A DNA stretch of 10,898 bases from Phoronis ovalis (Eukaryota; Phoronida; Phoronidae). Under the pieces are notes generated by a model, which saw only the letters and a program-made list of their open reading frames with translations, was not told the origin of the DNA and ran no database searches. The stretch lies in contig JAOXYB010058668.1 of assembly GCA_028565635.1 (NCBI GenBank), positions 1 through 10,898 of the forward strand, in the 5' to 3' direction. Both the position numbers and the translations under genes were made by a program. Below are positions 1 through 8,033 of the stretch, one piece after another. Numbering within the stretch: the first letter of the stretch is position 1; every line of letters begins with the position of its first letter.

Positions 1-1
1 A

Positions 2-179
2 TATCCCACTAACAGTGAATTTGATGCGCTTGACGTGGACGCCAGTCGGCCATTTTGGTTCTGAATGACCCCAAAATTAATAGGCTTCATTGTCACTATG
101 TGAGTAATATACGATTTAAGTTTCAAATGGATATCACATTCCCTTCTTGAGGTATCTCGATAACAGTGAATCTGACGCG
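2..179. repeat. Imperfect direct repeat, about 151-base period
   Basis: Bases 2-28 and 153-179 match at 22 of 27 positions, including the shared core TAACAGTGAAT and a following TGA-GCG. Both copies run into GC-rich tails with GAC/GGC repeats (about 29-52 and 180-194). This suggests two units of a tandem or interspersed repeat cut by the window edge. The family is not identified; the general look recalls repeats common in molluscan genomes, which is an impression only. Confidence 0.55.
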
Positions 180-210
180 GCGGACACGGCGGTTGCAGGG
201 TAAATCCAAA

Positions 211-237
211 GTACCTCCAGCCTACTGCTGGGGGTAC
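211..237. repeat. Strong 11-base hairpin at repeat end
   Basis: GTACCTCCAGC (211-221) and GCTGGGGGTAC (227-237) pair over 11 positions with one G-T type mismatch around a five-base loop, CTACT. It lies directly beside the direct repeat and may be the end structure of the same element. The sequence after it does not show the CTRR terminus of a Helitron on either strand. Confidence 0.5.
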
Positions 238-520
238 AATAAAACCCAGACATTTAAAACTTTTAAGTAATAGAGAGCAATAAAAAACACAGTTTTGTAG
301 ATCTACAAGAAAACATGATTTTTTATGCAATGTTTCAAATTTGTAGGTAAAACAGTTTTTGACATATTTATTTTTTGCCTTATAGGTCATGAGAACAATT
401 TTAATATCACAATCAGAGCTATCATCTAATAACAGTGACAGAATGTATGCAGTCTGTAAAAACATCATACCTTCAGTAAGAAAAATTCAAATTCTAACAT
501 TTTATGTGAACATAACAAAC

Positions 521-641
521 CTTCATCAGCACCATATTTTTTACATCAGACCCTGGTGGAACTTGTAAGTCGCACATAAATTTGATCAGCCTTGTTTTAC
601 CACAGCCAGTTTCTCCCATGATGATTACAGGGATACCACAT
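521..641 (-). CDS. RNF213: RNF213-like exon P: AAA3 Walker A
   Basis: The last exon in the window encodes residues 910-949 after split R909. The acceptor is GTTTCAG and the donor is AAG|GTTTGT. It contains a perfect Walker A motif, GETGCGKT (918-925), inside CGIPVIIMGETGCGKTRLIK, essentially the same string as vertebrate RNF213 AAA3, one of the two hydrolysing units of the ring. Lysine 924 and threonine 925 are the expected phosphate and magnesium contacts. The exon ends at VLMK, where the human protein continues V-H-G-G-T. That sequence is not found in 1-520, so the next exon, the AAA3 Walker B and everything after it lie beyond the left edge. Confidence 0.96.
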
Positions 642-890
642 CTGAAACCGTTCATTTTTACATGTAGTCCCTGTATATGGGACAGTTTTACAACAGGCAA
701 ATGAAAATACCAATTTCACCAATCCATGTAAACATTATCACAATATTACTTATCATTTTTGCCTTCATTTACTCACAGTATAGGACAATCATCAGCAACA
801 AACACATCATAGAGCAAAATAATAAAATATTTTTGAGACTTCTCAAACTTATTAATTTTACTTTCATTCAAAAAAAGTTAAAAGGCTAAC

Positions 891-1013
891 CTGAATCTCA
901 TATGAATTGCTAGAATTTTCTTCACATTATCTGTAGTGAGCTCATAGGTGTCGTCAGGATCATGTGGGAATTCTATACCCATGACACTGAACATTTTCAT
1001 AATTTGTTCCAAC
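891..1013 (-). CDS. RNF213: RNF213-like exon O: AAA3 approach, YELTTDNV motif
   Basis: This exon encodes residues 869-908 between split R868 and R909. The donor is CAG|GTTAGC. The acceptor is TTTAAG|G, an AAG type that is less common than CAG or TAG, but no other site keeps the phase. Residues 888-908 run through DTYELTTDNV and then KKILAIHMRF, the most conserved part of RNF213 before the AAA3 P-loop; human has the same Y-E-L-T-T-D-N followed by K-I-L-A-I-E-M-R-F-R. Placed directly before exon P, it makes the combined motif MRFRCGIPVIIMGETGCGKT across the splice. Confidence 0.93.
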
Positions 1014-1749
1014 CTTAAACAATAATTAAAAGAAATTACACTGAAATTTATCTTTTGTTGTAATTATTCAAGCCTTGATTTTCAACAATGGATGTGAATA
1101 ACAAATGCTTCGGCGACAAAGGTCTGGTTAGCTAATTCAAATAAAATGATTAAATAAAATTAAACTCATTAATGGGCAGAAATCCTAAACATAACTAACG
1201 TGGCAAAATAATGTTTCTTTTTCAGATCACAAGTTTATTCAAAGATGATATTAAACACAGTTTGAACAGGATATTGGCACCTATTAAGGGGGCGAGTACT
1301 GTTCGGCACAATTACTTATTGGAACTATTAACTTCTTGTCAAAGTTTGGACAGTTAAATGAAAAGATATCATAGCAAAGTATACATTTTTTGGAAAGACA
1401 GTAGCTTGAAGACTAAAGTATGTAAATTTACTTTTCCTATTTGGCACATGATTATGTAATCAGCAAGGTGAATATTTTGGGTAAAAACTCATCTTTTTTA
1501 GAGATATCTATTTGAAGTTAATTTTGGCCAAGTTTTGGAACAAGTGAGTTTTCACCTAAAATTCTTGCTTATTACATAATAATAACCTTGCATATGAGGA
1601 GTTGTTTTTAAACAGAAATCTAAATTTTAATAGAAATCTTATATTAATAATAAACTGACTACATCCATTGAGCAGTATCAAAACAGACAGTGATAAAGTT
1701 AGGGTGGTCATAATATTTTTTATTATTTATACTCTTCTATTACAATTAC
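1014..1749 (-). other. Intron N-O, 736 bases
   Basis: AT-rich intron between the split halves of R868, with an AAG-type acceptor at its 3' end. Its main feature is the long imperfect inverted repeat at 1450-1583. No coding content is seen. Confidence 0.8.
1450..1583. repeat. Long imperfect inverted repeat (fold-back)
   Basis: The arm 1450-1491 pairs with 1545-1583 around a loop of about 53 bases. Matching blocks are ATTATGTAAT, AGCAAG, ATTTT and GGTxAAAACTCA, with one five-base gap; about nine in ten aligned positions agree. In the pre-mRNA this could form a stem of nearly 40 pairs. A degenerate miniature fold-back transposon is the likeliest origin. Confidence 0.6.
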
Positions 1750-1944
1750 CTTGGTAGAGCATCAAAGTCTTCTCGCAGGTTTACACGGTTAACATGAAGG
1801 CTTTGCTGAAGTTGCTTGGGAACTGCATTTTGCTCAAGAACAGTTCCAGTTTTAACATCAATCACACTACCAGTACCATCCACATTAAATCCCATGAAAG
1901 TCATAGAATGGCGATCATGGTTAAAGAATAAATAAGGATGAGGG
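1750..1944 (-). CDS. RNF213: RNF213-like exon N: PHPYLFFN region entering AAA3
   Basis: This exon encodes residues 804-867 between split codons S803 and R868, after acceptor TTCTTGTAG and with donor AAG|GTAATT. PHPYLFFNHDRHSMTFMGFN (804-823) is a hallmark of the family, present in vertebrate RNF213 with an almost identical P-H-P-Y-x-F-F-N-D-D-H string and M-T-F-I-G-F. Further on, GSVIDV, then a variable linker, then VNRVNLREDFDALPR (854-868), correspond to the human Q-R-V-P-F-N-V-D-F-D-x-L-P-R. The region forms the entry to AAA3, whose P-loop follows two exons later. Confidence 0.93.
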
Positions 1945-2047
1945 CTACAAGAAAAATTTGTTATAGAGTTTGATATCATTGGGAATTTACAAAATAACTT
2001 TCAAGTAATAACAGGCATACTGTAGTATTTATAAAAACTTCTCTCAC

Positions 2048-2109
2048 CTTGTTTCCCATTTCCGTTTCAGTTGATACTGCTCAAGGACTTCTTCAGTGGC
2101 ATCCTCATT
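2048..2109 (-). CDS. RNF213: RNF213-like exon M: 62-base linker exon
   Basis: The smallest exon in the window, encoding residues 783-802 and two bases of S803. The acceptor is TGTTTTAG and the donor AAG|GTGAGA. The peptide ends LKRKWETS, matching the human L-R-K-R-W-E-S that precedes the PHPY motif, so it links exon L to exon N precisely. The rest is acidic (NEDATEEVLEQYQ). It is too short to be found as an open frame alone and rests on homology and phase. Confidence 0.87.
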
Positions 2110-2443
2110 CTAAAACAGTGCAATGACGGATAGAAATTCCCACTTGTCGAGTAAGAAAATACATTAATGTTATACACTGCATTTATGTGAATAAAATTTA
2201 CTATAAGTTGAAGGCATTCCCTGCGACACACTCACAACTTACAGGTAACCAAAAGACCTAATGGAAAATGGCTTGAGGACACGGTAGAATATAAGTAGAA
2301 CCAACTTAGTGACAATTTCATGTTCATTTATAAAATTAATAATATTATCATTACTTGTTTATATAATTAGTGGTAAGCAAAGTTAAGAATGTGAGCAGTG
2401 CCATTTCACAATCACATGAAATAAAGGAACAAATGGTTGGTAC
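2110..2443 (-). other. Intron L-M, 334 bases
   Basis: AT-rich intron joining phase-0 ends (E782 and N783). Nothing further is recognised in it. Confidence 0.8.
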
Positions 2444-2687
2444 CTCTACTTCATTCTGAATTAAGCTATCAAGTCGGGAAGTGTCTTCTGATATGTCAAG
2501 TGATCGTGTTGCAAAATCTCTGGACATGATGATCATAAATCTGGTAACAAATTGTTCAAATCCAGGTAAATCACCTGCAGCGGCAGCACTACAGAAATTA
2601 GACTTTTTGCAATCGTCAAGCTGTGTGTTTAAAAACCACACGAAATGGCGAAGTTCTGCCCACGATGGATTGGATATTCCACAGAAC
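2444..2687 (-). CDS. RNF213: RNF213-like exon L: AAA2-AAA3 linker, FMIIMSRDFATRSL motif
   Basis: This exon encodes residues 702-782 after split R701. It begins after ATTGCAG and ends GAG|GTACCA in phase 0. It contains FCGISNPSWAELRHFVWFLN (702-721), a D-C segment and then FEQFVTRFMIIMSRDFATRSLD (744-765). Each piece has a close counterpart in human RNF213: C-G-V-I-N-P-S-W-S-E-L-R, L-R-D-C and F-V-V-T-F-M-I-F-M-A-R-D-F-A-T-x-S-L. It is among the best conserved parts of the window. The tail, with Ser-Arg-Leu-Asp and Glu residues, is a variable linker leading to exon M. Confidence 0.93.
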
Positions 2688-3086
2688 CTGCAATGTATTA
2701 AAGCAAGAATTGAGCATCCACAGAAACCCAGTAGCTGAAGATGGATAATACTTGTTATCTCCCAGAAAACTACCTAAGTGAAAACAAAATATTTTATGTG
2801 CAAGTCAGAAAACTGAACAGTTGTTTAAATCAACATACAACTGTACTTGTTAAATTTGTCATTATCATAATTATTGCATTCTTCTGACTAAAATTTGGAG
2901 CAAGGTGACTAAAAAAGATTCTAAACTGTCTACTTGTTCCCATTATCCCAGTCCCTGGAAATTAATCCTTTACCTTCCAAGTGACGATATATCGGCAGTA
3001 CTTTAACAACTTCTAATTAAATGAAAATAATCATTTTGCATAAAATACATCCGTGCTATGTAATTTTCAACCTTTCGCGGTTTGTT

Positions 3087-3671
3087 CTGCCATCTAGCAA
3101 AGTTTATAGAGGTCATCTCCCCTGAACGCGTATAAGTTAAAGCTAAGCACCTTAAGTTCCTATTTATTTGAAGTGCAGTCTAAAGCTGGAAAATATTTCA
3201 ATTATTATCGACACGAACGTATGCCAAGTTTAATGATTCAGATAGTGCAGTAGTTAAACGTATCTAGGTTCTAATCGGACACTCAAAATTCTCACGAAAA
3301 TGGATTATGTTGGTGAAATAATTTCGATGCTTACAACAGGCTATTTGGGCACCTTGTAATGGTGTTTATTCAGTGCCGTCTTTTATCCTGTTGCAAGGGA
3401 ATAAATGCATTTGTGTGGATAACTGTACGAGGACATGTAGGGATACAGCGTCTGTTTTAGAAACATTTAATATGTGTTGTGTACACGTCGAACGTGATAT
3501 TGCAAATTTTGATTTAATCCAGTGTGGATTTGCATAGCATTATGCTAGATTTGCGCCCTAATTCATGTGGATGTAATGTATGCTTTTATTTGTGATATTG
3601 CCGTCATTCCGAATTTGACAACAATTCAGGGGAGGTAATTCCTAAGTGCAGTTGCACCAGATACAAGGCAG
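3087..3671. mobile_element. Possible non-autonomous element with imperfect terminal inverted repeats
   Basis: CTCCCCTGAA (3117-3126) and its exact complement TTCAGGGGAG (3625-3634) face each other. Weaker similarity continues outward (CTGCC, ATCT-G, TAG), giving arms at 3087-3126 and 3625-3671. The enclosed sequence is less AT-rich than the rest of the intron and has no long open frame. I found no clear target-site duplication, so the call is tentative. Confidence 0.35.
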
Positions 3672-3875
3672 CAAGTATTCCAACTGTTGAAACGCTACTA
3701 AAATGCTTGAAATGCATGTTTACCAGTTGTTACCATTTTAGTTCGAAATTAATCATTAATTTTAGTAAGTTGTGAAAAAATTAATGTAATAAAACAATTT
3801 CTATTAAATAAAAATGATTTCCATGGCAACGGATTATAATTTTATTTTTATTTTTTAAATTTTTTTTATAACTTG

Positions 3876-3892
3876 TGTAGGTAAAACCTACA
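3876..3892. repeat. Perfect 7-base hairpin
   Basis: TGTAGGT, a three-base loop AAA and ACCTACA form a perfect small palindrome after a long A/T-only stretch. It may be chance or an element end. No function is assigned. Confidence 0.35.
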
Positions 3893-4055
3893 ATAGTGAA
3901 AAGGATCCAATCGCTTTCAGTGCAAAATTCGGAAGGAAGAGGGTTAAGCAACTCTTTTGACTGGCTTACAGCTGATAAGTTTTAAAAGTGCGTATCTTTT
4001 ACAGCAAGCACACTAAAACTGTTCACTACAATAACATTGACTGCATTGTTGCTAC

Positions 4056-4197
4056 CTTAGTAGTACTTGAAGACAATCAGCTGATGAGACTGCTCCACCC
4101 TCCAAGTTATGAGCTCTTTTCAGTTCCTTGTAAGGAGTCATAAAAATGTTGCTCTTGTACTCTTGATCATCCATGAGAGGATCATTGATGTTCCAAT
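4056..4197 (-). CDS. RNF213: RNF213-like exon K: AAA2 small subdomain
   Basis: This exon encodes residues 655-700 between split codons D654 and R701. The acceptor is AATTTAG|AT and the donor is AAG|GTAGCA. Residues TPYKELKRAHN (674-684), followed by GGAVSSADCLQVLLR (687-701), correspond to the vertebrate stretch R-P-Y-Q-Y-L-R-R-F-N, then the T-P-E-E-C-L-Q-H-F-L helix. Similarity is moderate, but the P-Y-x-x-L-(K/R)-R and (D/E)-C-L-Q elements and the phases on both sides make the assignment secure. It is followed by the longest intron in the window. Confidence 0.88.
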
Positions 4198-4450
4198 CTA
4201 AATTATCAAAATACATAGACGAAATCAATTTCTAATGAATTTGAATAAACAAGGCAAAACTTTTAAATAAAAATAAACAGTGATAAATAACTGAAAATGT
4301 TTCAAGTGGCATGTTTATTAGTTTGTTTTACAAAATTCATTGTTCTTGCTTTGTTGATATACTTTTTGATCTTATAAGTATGTCTGGCTCAGTATTGAAT
4401 TATTGTTCTGCATGTTATTTCTCCACATAATTTTTTCAAGAAATGCTTAC

Positions 4451-4562
4451 CATTTGGCTGTTTTCCAAACACCATGATGTCGAGACATTCTTGAGGTGCT
4501 CGACAAGTGACACAAGGCAGTACTCGAAGAATGTGATGAACATAGTGGACATTTTTTGATTC
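4451..4562 (-). CDS. RNF213: RNF213-like exon J: AAA2, cysteine-containing segment
   Basis: This exon encodes residues 617-653 plus the first base of D654. The acceptor is TTATAG|GAA and the donor is ATG|GTAAGC. Protein landmarks are HHILRVLPCVTCRAPQECLD (625-644). They match the vertebrate F-P-K-V-T-C-R-P-P-K-E-V stretch, so the V-T-C-R-x-P core is conserved. Two extra cysteines (C636 is in the conserved core C-V-T-C) might suggest metal binding, but the human protein has only one of this pair, so I do not propose that. The intron upstream (4563-4938) has no visible coding content. Confidence 0.88.
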
Positions 4563-4938
4563 CTATAATGTAGATATATATGGGTTCATACACTGTATGT
4601 TGCAACTTACATTCAGATAGCAGTGCATGCTCATTTAAAATTATTTGGATGAAAATACGTGTGAAAAGTTCATTCCTTCAGTAACTAAGGATGTAACCTG
4701 GTAACACTGAAAACATACGTAAAACAAATACAAATCCAAAATACAATGCTGCTGACTCTGCAAAGATAGCCATTTGAAGAAACTAAAACAATCTTAAAAT
4801 GATCAAAAGTAGAATCAGTGTTACTGTTTCACTGCTCTTCAACCCACAGCTAAAATTAGGACTACCAACTGTTCAATTTTGACTCAATTTATGTTTCATA
4901 ATAATGTTGACAAATAATTTGAAGTTGAATATACTTAC
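4563..4938 (-). other. Intron I-J, 376 bases
   Basis: AT-rich intron between two phase-0 exon ends, with a near-consensus donor GTAAGT. I see no coding or structured element in it. Confidence 0.8.
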
Positions 4939-5079
4939 AGATGTCTCAGTAGACAACAAGGGCACAGTTTCTATCACATACATATCACATGGTGACCTCC
5001 TCCACACATAGCCATCTTCATCAGTAATAGAACCCAGAATCAAAAGATTGAACAAAAGATGATCAACTCCTTCAAGAAC
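4939..5079 (-). CDS. RNF213: RNF213-like exon I: AAA2, hydrophobic helix and VWRRSPCDMYVIE
   Basis: This exon encodes residues 570-616 and is exactly 47 codons, phase 0 at both ends. The acceptor is TAATAG and the donor is TCT|GTAAGT, an almost perfect consensus. Residues LLFNLLILGSI (577-587) and VWRRSPCDMYVIET (594-607) are strongly RNF213-like; the human protein has the same L-L-I-L helix, followed by a W-x-R-x-P-C-x-L-Y-x-V-E string. It continues AAA2 directly after the Walker B-like strand of exon H. Because the length is a multiple of three, skipping it would keep the frame. Confidence 0.92.
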
Positions 5080-5339
5080 CTATTATAAGAAAATGAGACT
5101 AATATAAATGTGTTACAAACATTTGATATTCCACTATATTCTAGCTGGTGAATGTGAAGAGAAATATCAATGAGCTGTGTTAGTCAAAAAATGCAAATGA
5201 CATAGCTGATTTTTTTTTTGTTATTATGGTTCAGTACCTGTGAAGAACTGGGTCTGCAGACAGAACTTAAAATGTTAAAAAGAAATAAACTTTTAATCCA
5301 ACCGAGATTGCTAACACAAGTAATCAAGGGTTCATTCAC

Positions 5340-5592
5340 CTCATGAGCTATATCTATATGGAACAGTCTTGGTATGACTTGTCCAGGTTGAGGTGTGTAT
5401 GGGATCAATGACTTAAGAACAGCAGACACATTTGCACATCTTTCCTGCAGTGGTATGGTAACACTTCTTGGCAGGGATCCCTCAAGCAGCTGGTTTGGAG
5501 TGAACAATTTCTCTAATTTCTGTTGTAGCCGTTTTTTTACTAATGTTTTTCCAACACCAGCCCGCACTGATTTTACTAGACGCACACAACAT
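5340..5592 (-). CDS. RNF213: RNF213-like exon H: AAA2 nucleotide-binding core
   Basis: This exon encodes residues 486-569 after split codon K485, with acceptor TTTGCAG and donor GAG|GTGAAT in phase 0. It carries the AAA2 P-loop VRAGVGKTL (494-502) with lysine 500 and threonine 501. The first glycine of the classical GxxxxGKT is replaced by valine 494, and the human protein is also non-glycine there. RLFHIDIAHE (560-569) sits at the Walker B position and lacks the catalytic acidic pair. This fits the known view of AAA2 as a unit that holds nucleotide stably without cycling. The middle of the exon (about 510-555) is a divergent, proline-containing segment. Confidence 0.92.
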
Positions 5593-5719
5593 CTGCAAAA
5601 ATATATTCATATGTTGCTCCAATGGAACCATTATGCTAATTAATACAACATTACTACAATATTCGAAATGATCTCTCAAATTTAAGCTGGTGATAACTAA
5701 CTGTTAATTTCTTACATAC

Positions 5720-5909
5720 TTTTCAAAGTCCACTTCAGCAGCAGGCCTAAATCCAGGCTGTGAAGATTTGACTATTAGTTGCTGTTTAACATATTGGGAA
5801 ATTTGACCTTGCTTTACCACTGGAACCTGCCTTCGAGTTCGGTCTAAAGCTGTGACAATACGAGATTTATCTTCTTTTTCCGTACTGCAGATGACAATCA
5901 ATTTATAAT
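5720..5909 (-). CDS. RNF213: RNF213-like exon G: AAA1 to AAA2 connection
   Basis: This exon encodes residues 423-484 with split codons D422 and K485. The acceptor is TTTAG|AT. The donor used is GAAAA|GTATGT. A second GT four bases further on (TAT|GTAAGA) would leave the wrong phase for exon H and is rejected. YKLIVICSTEKED (423-435) is the conserved strand that corresponds to the vertebrate L-V-M-V-C segment. The remainder, rich in Gln, Arg and Val, is more divergent and probably forms the small subdomain and the approach to AAA2, where the human protein has the LEAIQAYL helix (here QISQYVKQQL, 457-466 approximately). Confidence 0.88.
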
Positions 5910-6285
5910 CTAAAGTAAAATACCATTATTACGTTTATTTTATTTTATAAGTACAAACATCATATTTTCCAGAATTTGCTTTAACAAAAAGGTTCCAAAT
6001 AAGGAAATACCAACATTTACAGACAATATTCATTTAAAAGTTGTTCTGTCATCAAAATGGGTAAATGTAATACTGTACATTACATCAGTATAATTTAACA
6101 ATGTGGTTTTTTGTTACCAGTACTTCATTGTTTTAATATCAATGTTGCTGCGAAGGCAATCATTTGTAAAGCACTACATTTTATACTTGCCTGCTACAAT
6201 CAAGCACAGTATGAAAATATATTTATGCTTATAAACAATGTTAGTTACACAAATAAAATTGGCATATCTCTAAATAAATACAAAC
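5910..6285 (-). other. Intron F-G, 376 bases
   Basis: AT-rich intron between the split halves of codon D422. A plus-strand open frame over 6111-6344 runs from it into exon F and is a chance frame. No repeat or RNA gene is seen. Confidence 0.8.
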
Positions 6286-6421
6286 CTGTTTTGCCTACAA
6301 ATATCGAGTCCATACTTCTTTCTATTTTTTCACTGACATCATAATCTAGTAAATCAGCATTTACAAGACAATAGATTTTTCCAAACTGATCATAGGCACA
6401 ACGTCGAAAAAGTAACTCAAC
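6286..6421 (-). CDS. RNF213: RNF213-like exon F: AAA1 region
   Basis: This exon encodes residues 377-421 plus the first base of codon D422. The acceptor is TTATCAG and the donor is CAG|GTTTGT. The protein runs VELLFRRC (377-384), then KIYCLVNADLLDYDVSEKIE (391-410). This matches the RNF213 pattern of L-L-R-R-C followed by a strand and then A-D-x-L-S-Y-x-V. The conserved hydrophobic strand with Asn-Ala-Asp occupies the place where active AAA units carry Walker B, but no acidic DE pair is present, consistent with an inactive unit. The exon joins exon E at a codon boundary (E376-V377). Confidence 0.9.
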
Positions 6422-6805
6422 CTGATAAGTATAAAATAATCTCTTATGTTAACAAGATGCTGTGAACGTACATGAGAGAAATAGTTATAATAAATATATT
6501 ACTATTGAGAAAACAATAAAGTTTTAAATATGCAATGTACACAGTTAAATGCAATTAATTCCTCATGAATGAAGAGATTAACACTGTGCAGTTATGGTTC
6601 TTTGGAATCTTATTCAAAAAATGTTTAAGTAAGAAAGTAGATGACAATATTCCTATAACATCTTTAGCAGTGTCTTAACTATGTAACACAAAAGATCACC
6701 AATGGATTATTCTGCATAAACATGTCTTTCAACAAACTTTCATTGCTAGTTTTCTCCATCAATAATACAATTTTTCCAAATTATTGCAACAGTTTTCAGT
6801 TGTAC
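6422..6805 (-). other. Intron E-F, 384 bases
   Basis: AT-rich intron joining two phase-0 exon ends (E376 and V377). Nothing else is visible in it. Confidence 0.8.
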
Positions 6806-6918
6806 CTCTTCAACCCTAGTGTTGGCTGTACAGAGAAGAACTTCATCAGATGATGGGAGAGGCAATTCCTTGCTGTCATGGCCAGTGAATAAGGAAAGGA
6901 CTGTGTTAAGAACATCAG
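6806..6918 (-). CDS. RNF213: RNF213-like exon E: AAA1 region, LPLPSSDEVLLCT motif
   Basis: This exon encodes residues 340-376, after split codon A339, and ends in phase 0 with GAA GAG|GTACAA. The acceptor is TCTTACAG. The motif LPLPSSDEVLLCT (357-369) is one of the clearest RNF213 signatures; the human protein has almost the same string with a threonine-tyrosine pair in place of the two serines. Residues TRVEE (372-376) correspond to the human F-E-E-V segment that follows. This AAA unit lacks a Walker A motif in the family, and none is visible here, so it is expected to be structural and not ATP-hydrolysing. Confidence 0.9.
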
Positions 6919-7331
6919 CTGTAAGATAAAATAAACACATTTCATTATTTGCTTTAATTAGTAACTCACATTTGAAATGTATAAGATAACACATATCTTT
7001 AAGTTGGTATTCCAGTCAAAAGAAATGCTTTGAGCATTTTGACCAGGTCAGGATGATGAGAATAGGAGCAACCATCTGTATATATTCGTTAATTGAAAGA
7101 TCTATTCTAACCATCACTCATGCTTTATAACTAATATTAAATATGTGCATACAGACCCCATCTTGTCAGTGTGCTAATAATAGGTAGATGCCAATTGAAC
7201 CTTTTATACCCTAAAAAGCACGATACACAAATGAAAAGATGGATGCTAGTATTAATGAATCTATATGTAATATAAACTTAATATTTAATGCCCACATTGA
7301 TTCAGCATTTGGACAACCCTGAAATACTTAC
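6919..7331 (-). other. Intron D-E, 413 bases
   Basis: AT-rich intron with GT-AG ends. The only structure noticed is a short hairpin at 7015-7043, where GTCAAAA...ATGCT pairs with AGCATTTTGAC apart from a small bulge. No coding content is seen. Confidence 0.8.
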
Positions 7332-7406
7332 CTTGAGGACATACAATTAAATTTCTTTGACCAGGTTCAAGGAATGCAGGAAATTCTCTACTGATTCTTA
7401 GACTCT
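7332..7406 (-). CDS. RNF213: RNF213-like exon D: start of AAA1 region
   Basis: A short exon of 75 bases encoding residues 315-338 between split codons E314 and A339. It carries FPAFLEPGQRNLIVCPQ (322-338), equivalent to the vertebrate L-x-x-GQPNLVVC segment that opens the first, non-catalytic AAA unit. The donor AAG|GTAAGT is a near-perfect consensus. The acceptor reads TTTTTAG|AG; splicing two bases later would break the phase with exon C, so the first AG is chosen. The exon is too short for gene finders that need long open frames, but homology and phase both support it. Confidence 0.87.
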
Positions 7407-7804
7407 CTAAAAATAACAGGTACTTTCTCTTTATTATTTATCCTTGTAGGCAATAATATTTTGCAAAAAGAAAGTATAACCTACATATGTGCCTTAATTT
7501 GAATATAACTTGATATCCCAGTGTGAAACAGAGAATGTTAATAGTCATATCAAAACATCACATATGGCAAATAATTTGTTAATATGGCACCAACATTGAT
7601 GAAAATTGAGTCAGAATAAAAGCAACTAAGAAAACTAATAATGCATACATTGTAACATGTTTGTTTAACATTTTCAAAGATGTACAATTACAAAGATAAC
7701 TAACAAACTAGCGGTTCTCGCCACCTCAACTGAAAACTTGCAATGTACTAATAATGTTAACACCTTCTTTAATAATAACATTACTTTGCAAAATTTATTC
7801 TCAC
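7407..7804 (-). other. Intron C-D, 398 bases
   Basis: AT-rich sequence with GT-AG ends. I see no coding content, repeat or RNA gene in it. Confidence 0.8.
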
Positions 7805-7926
7805 CATACAATGACAGTCTATTCAAAACCAGTCCCAGATGCTCCACACTCAGATAATCACTCACACTGTTTGAAATAGATCCCAAAAAATTTACCCACA
7901 TTTCTTCAAGTTGTCTTTTCAAGGGA
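7805..7926 (-). CDS. RNF213: RNF213-like exon C: linker-to-AAA1 helices
   Basis: This exon encodes residues 274-313, with codons S273 and E314 split at its ends. The acceptor is TTTTCAG and the donor is ATG|GTGAGA. The segment LEEMWVNFLGSISNSVSDYL (279-298), followed by SVEHLGLVLNRL (299-310), is a strongly helical, conserved RNF213-type segment just before the AAA1 region. The pattern of a Leu-rich helix followed by D-Y-L and then E-H-L-G recalls the vertebrate segment containing LDLETLGH. No catalytic residues are expected here; the likely role is a structural connection between the linker and the ATPase ring. Confidence 0.88.
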
Positions 7927-8033
7927 CTGAAAATAAAATTGTCCTAAATAAATAATGCTTATCTTATCTTGCTGAAACGTAATTAAACAAGAAAGCTTAA
8001 ATTTGCTAATTTTGCATTTGTAATGACACAAAC

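Larger units (their letters stand above)
1..520 (-). other. Incomplete intron after exon P, with repeat at far end
   Basis: The intron following the AAA3 Walker A exon; its 3' end lies outside the window. Positions 1-237 are less AT-rich than the rest and hold a direct repeat and a hairpin (listed separately). Positions 240-520 are ordinary AT-rich intron. Confidence 0.7.
2688..4055 (-). other. Intron K-L, 1,368 bases, longest in window
   Basis: The intron between the split halves of R701. The part from about 3040 to 3680 is less AT-rich and is bounded by imperfect inverted repeats (3087-3126 and 3625-3671), which suggests an inserted element. Downstream of it are an A/T-only stretch (about 3836-3870) and a perfect small hairpin (3876-3892). 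No exon of the host gene is needed here, because exons K and L join in phase and match adjacent RNF213 motifs. Confidence 0.75.

Noticed and set aside
211-237. Helitron 3' end hairpin
   Set aside because: The hairpin is good, but neither strand shows the expected CTRR terminus after it.
677-889. Plus-strand open frame of 70 codons
   Set aside because: It lies in the intron between exons O and P, is rich in Ile, Asn and Lys as expected from AT-rich DNA, and has no recognisable motif.
2481-2738. Plus-strand open frame of 85 codons
   Set aside because: It is antisense to exon L, which is strongly conserved RNF213 sequence on the minus strand.
3300-3357. Short plus-strand frame with a good start context (M-D-Y-V-G-E-I-I-S...)
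   Set aside because: It is only 19 codons before a stop, with no convincing partner exon or promoter. Kept only as a possibility under the 3040-3680 finding.
3821-3830. CCATGGCAAC, an RFX half-site-like sequence
   Set aside because: A single half-site in an intron is weak evidence, and the string is common in repeats.
5395-5643. Plus-strand open frame of 82 codons
   Set aside because: It is antisense to exon H, which contains the AAA2 P-loop.
5482-5679. Minus-strand open frame overlapping exon H in another frame
   Set aside because: The alternative frame lacks any RNF213 similarity, whereas the chosen frame matches and splices in phase.
6111-6344. Plus-strand open frame of 77 codons
   Set aside because: It runs from intron into the antisense of exon F and has AT-driven composition.
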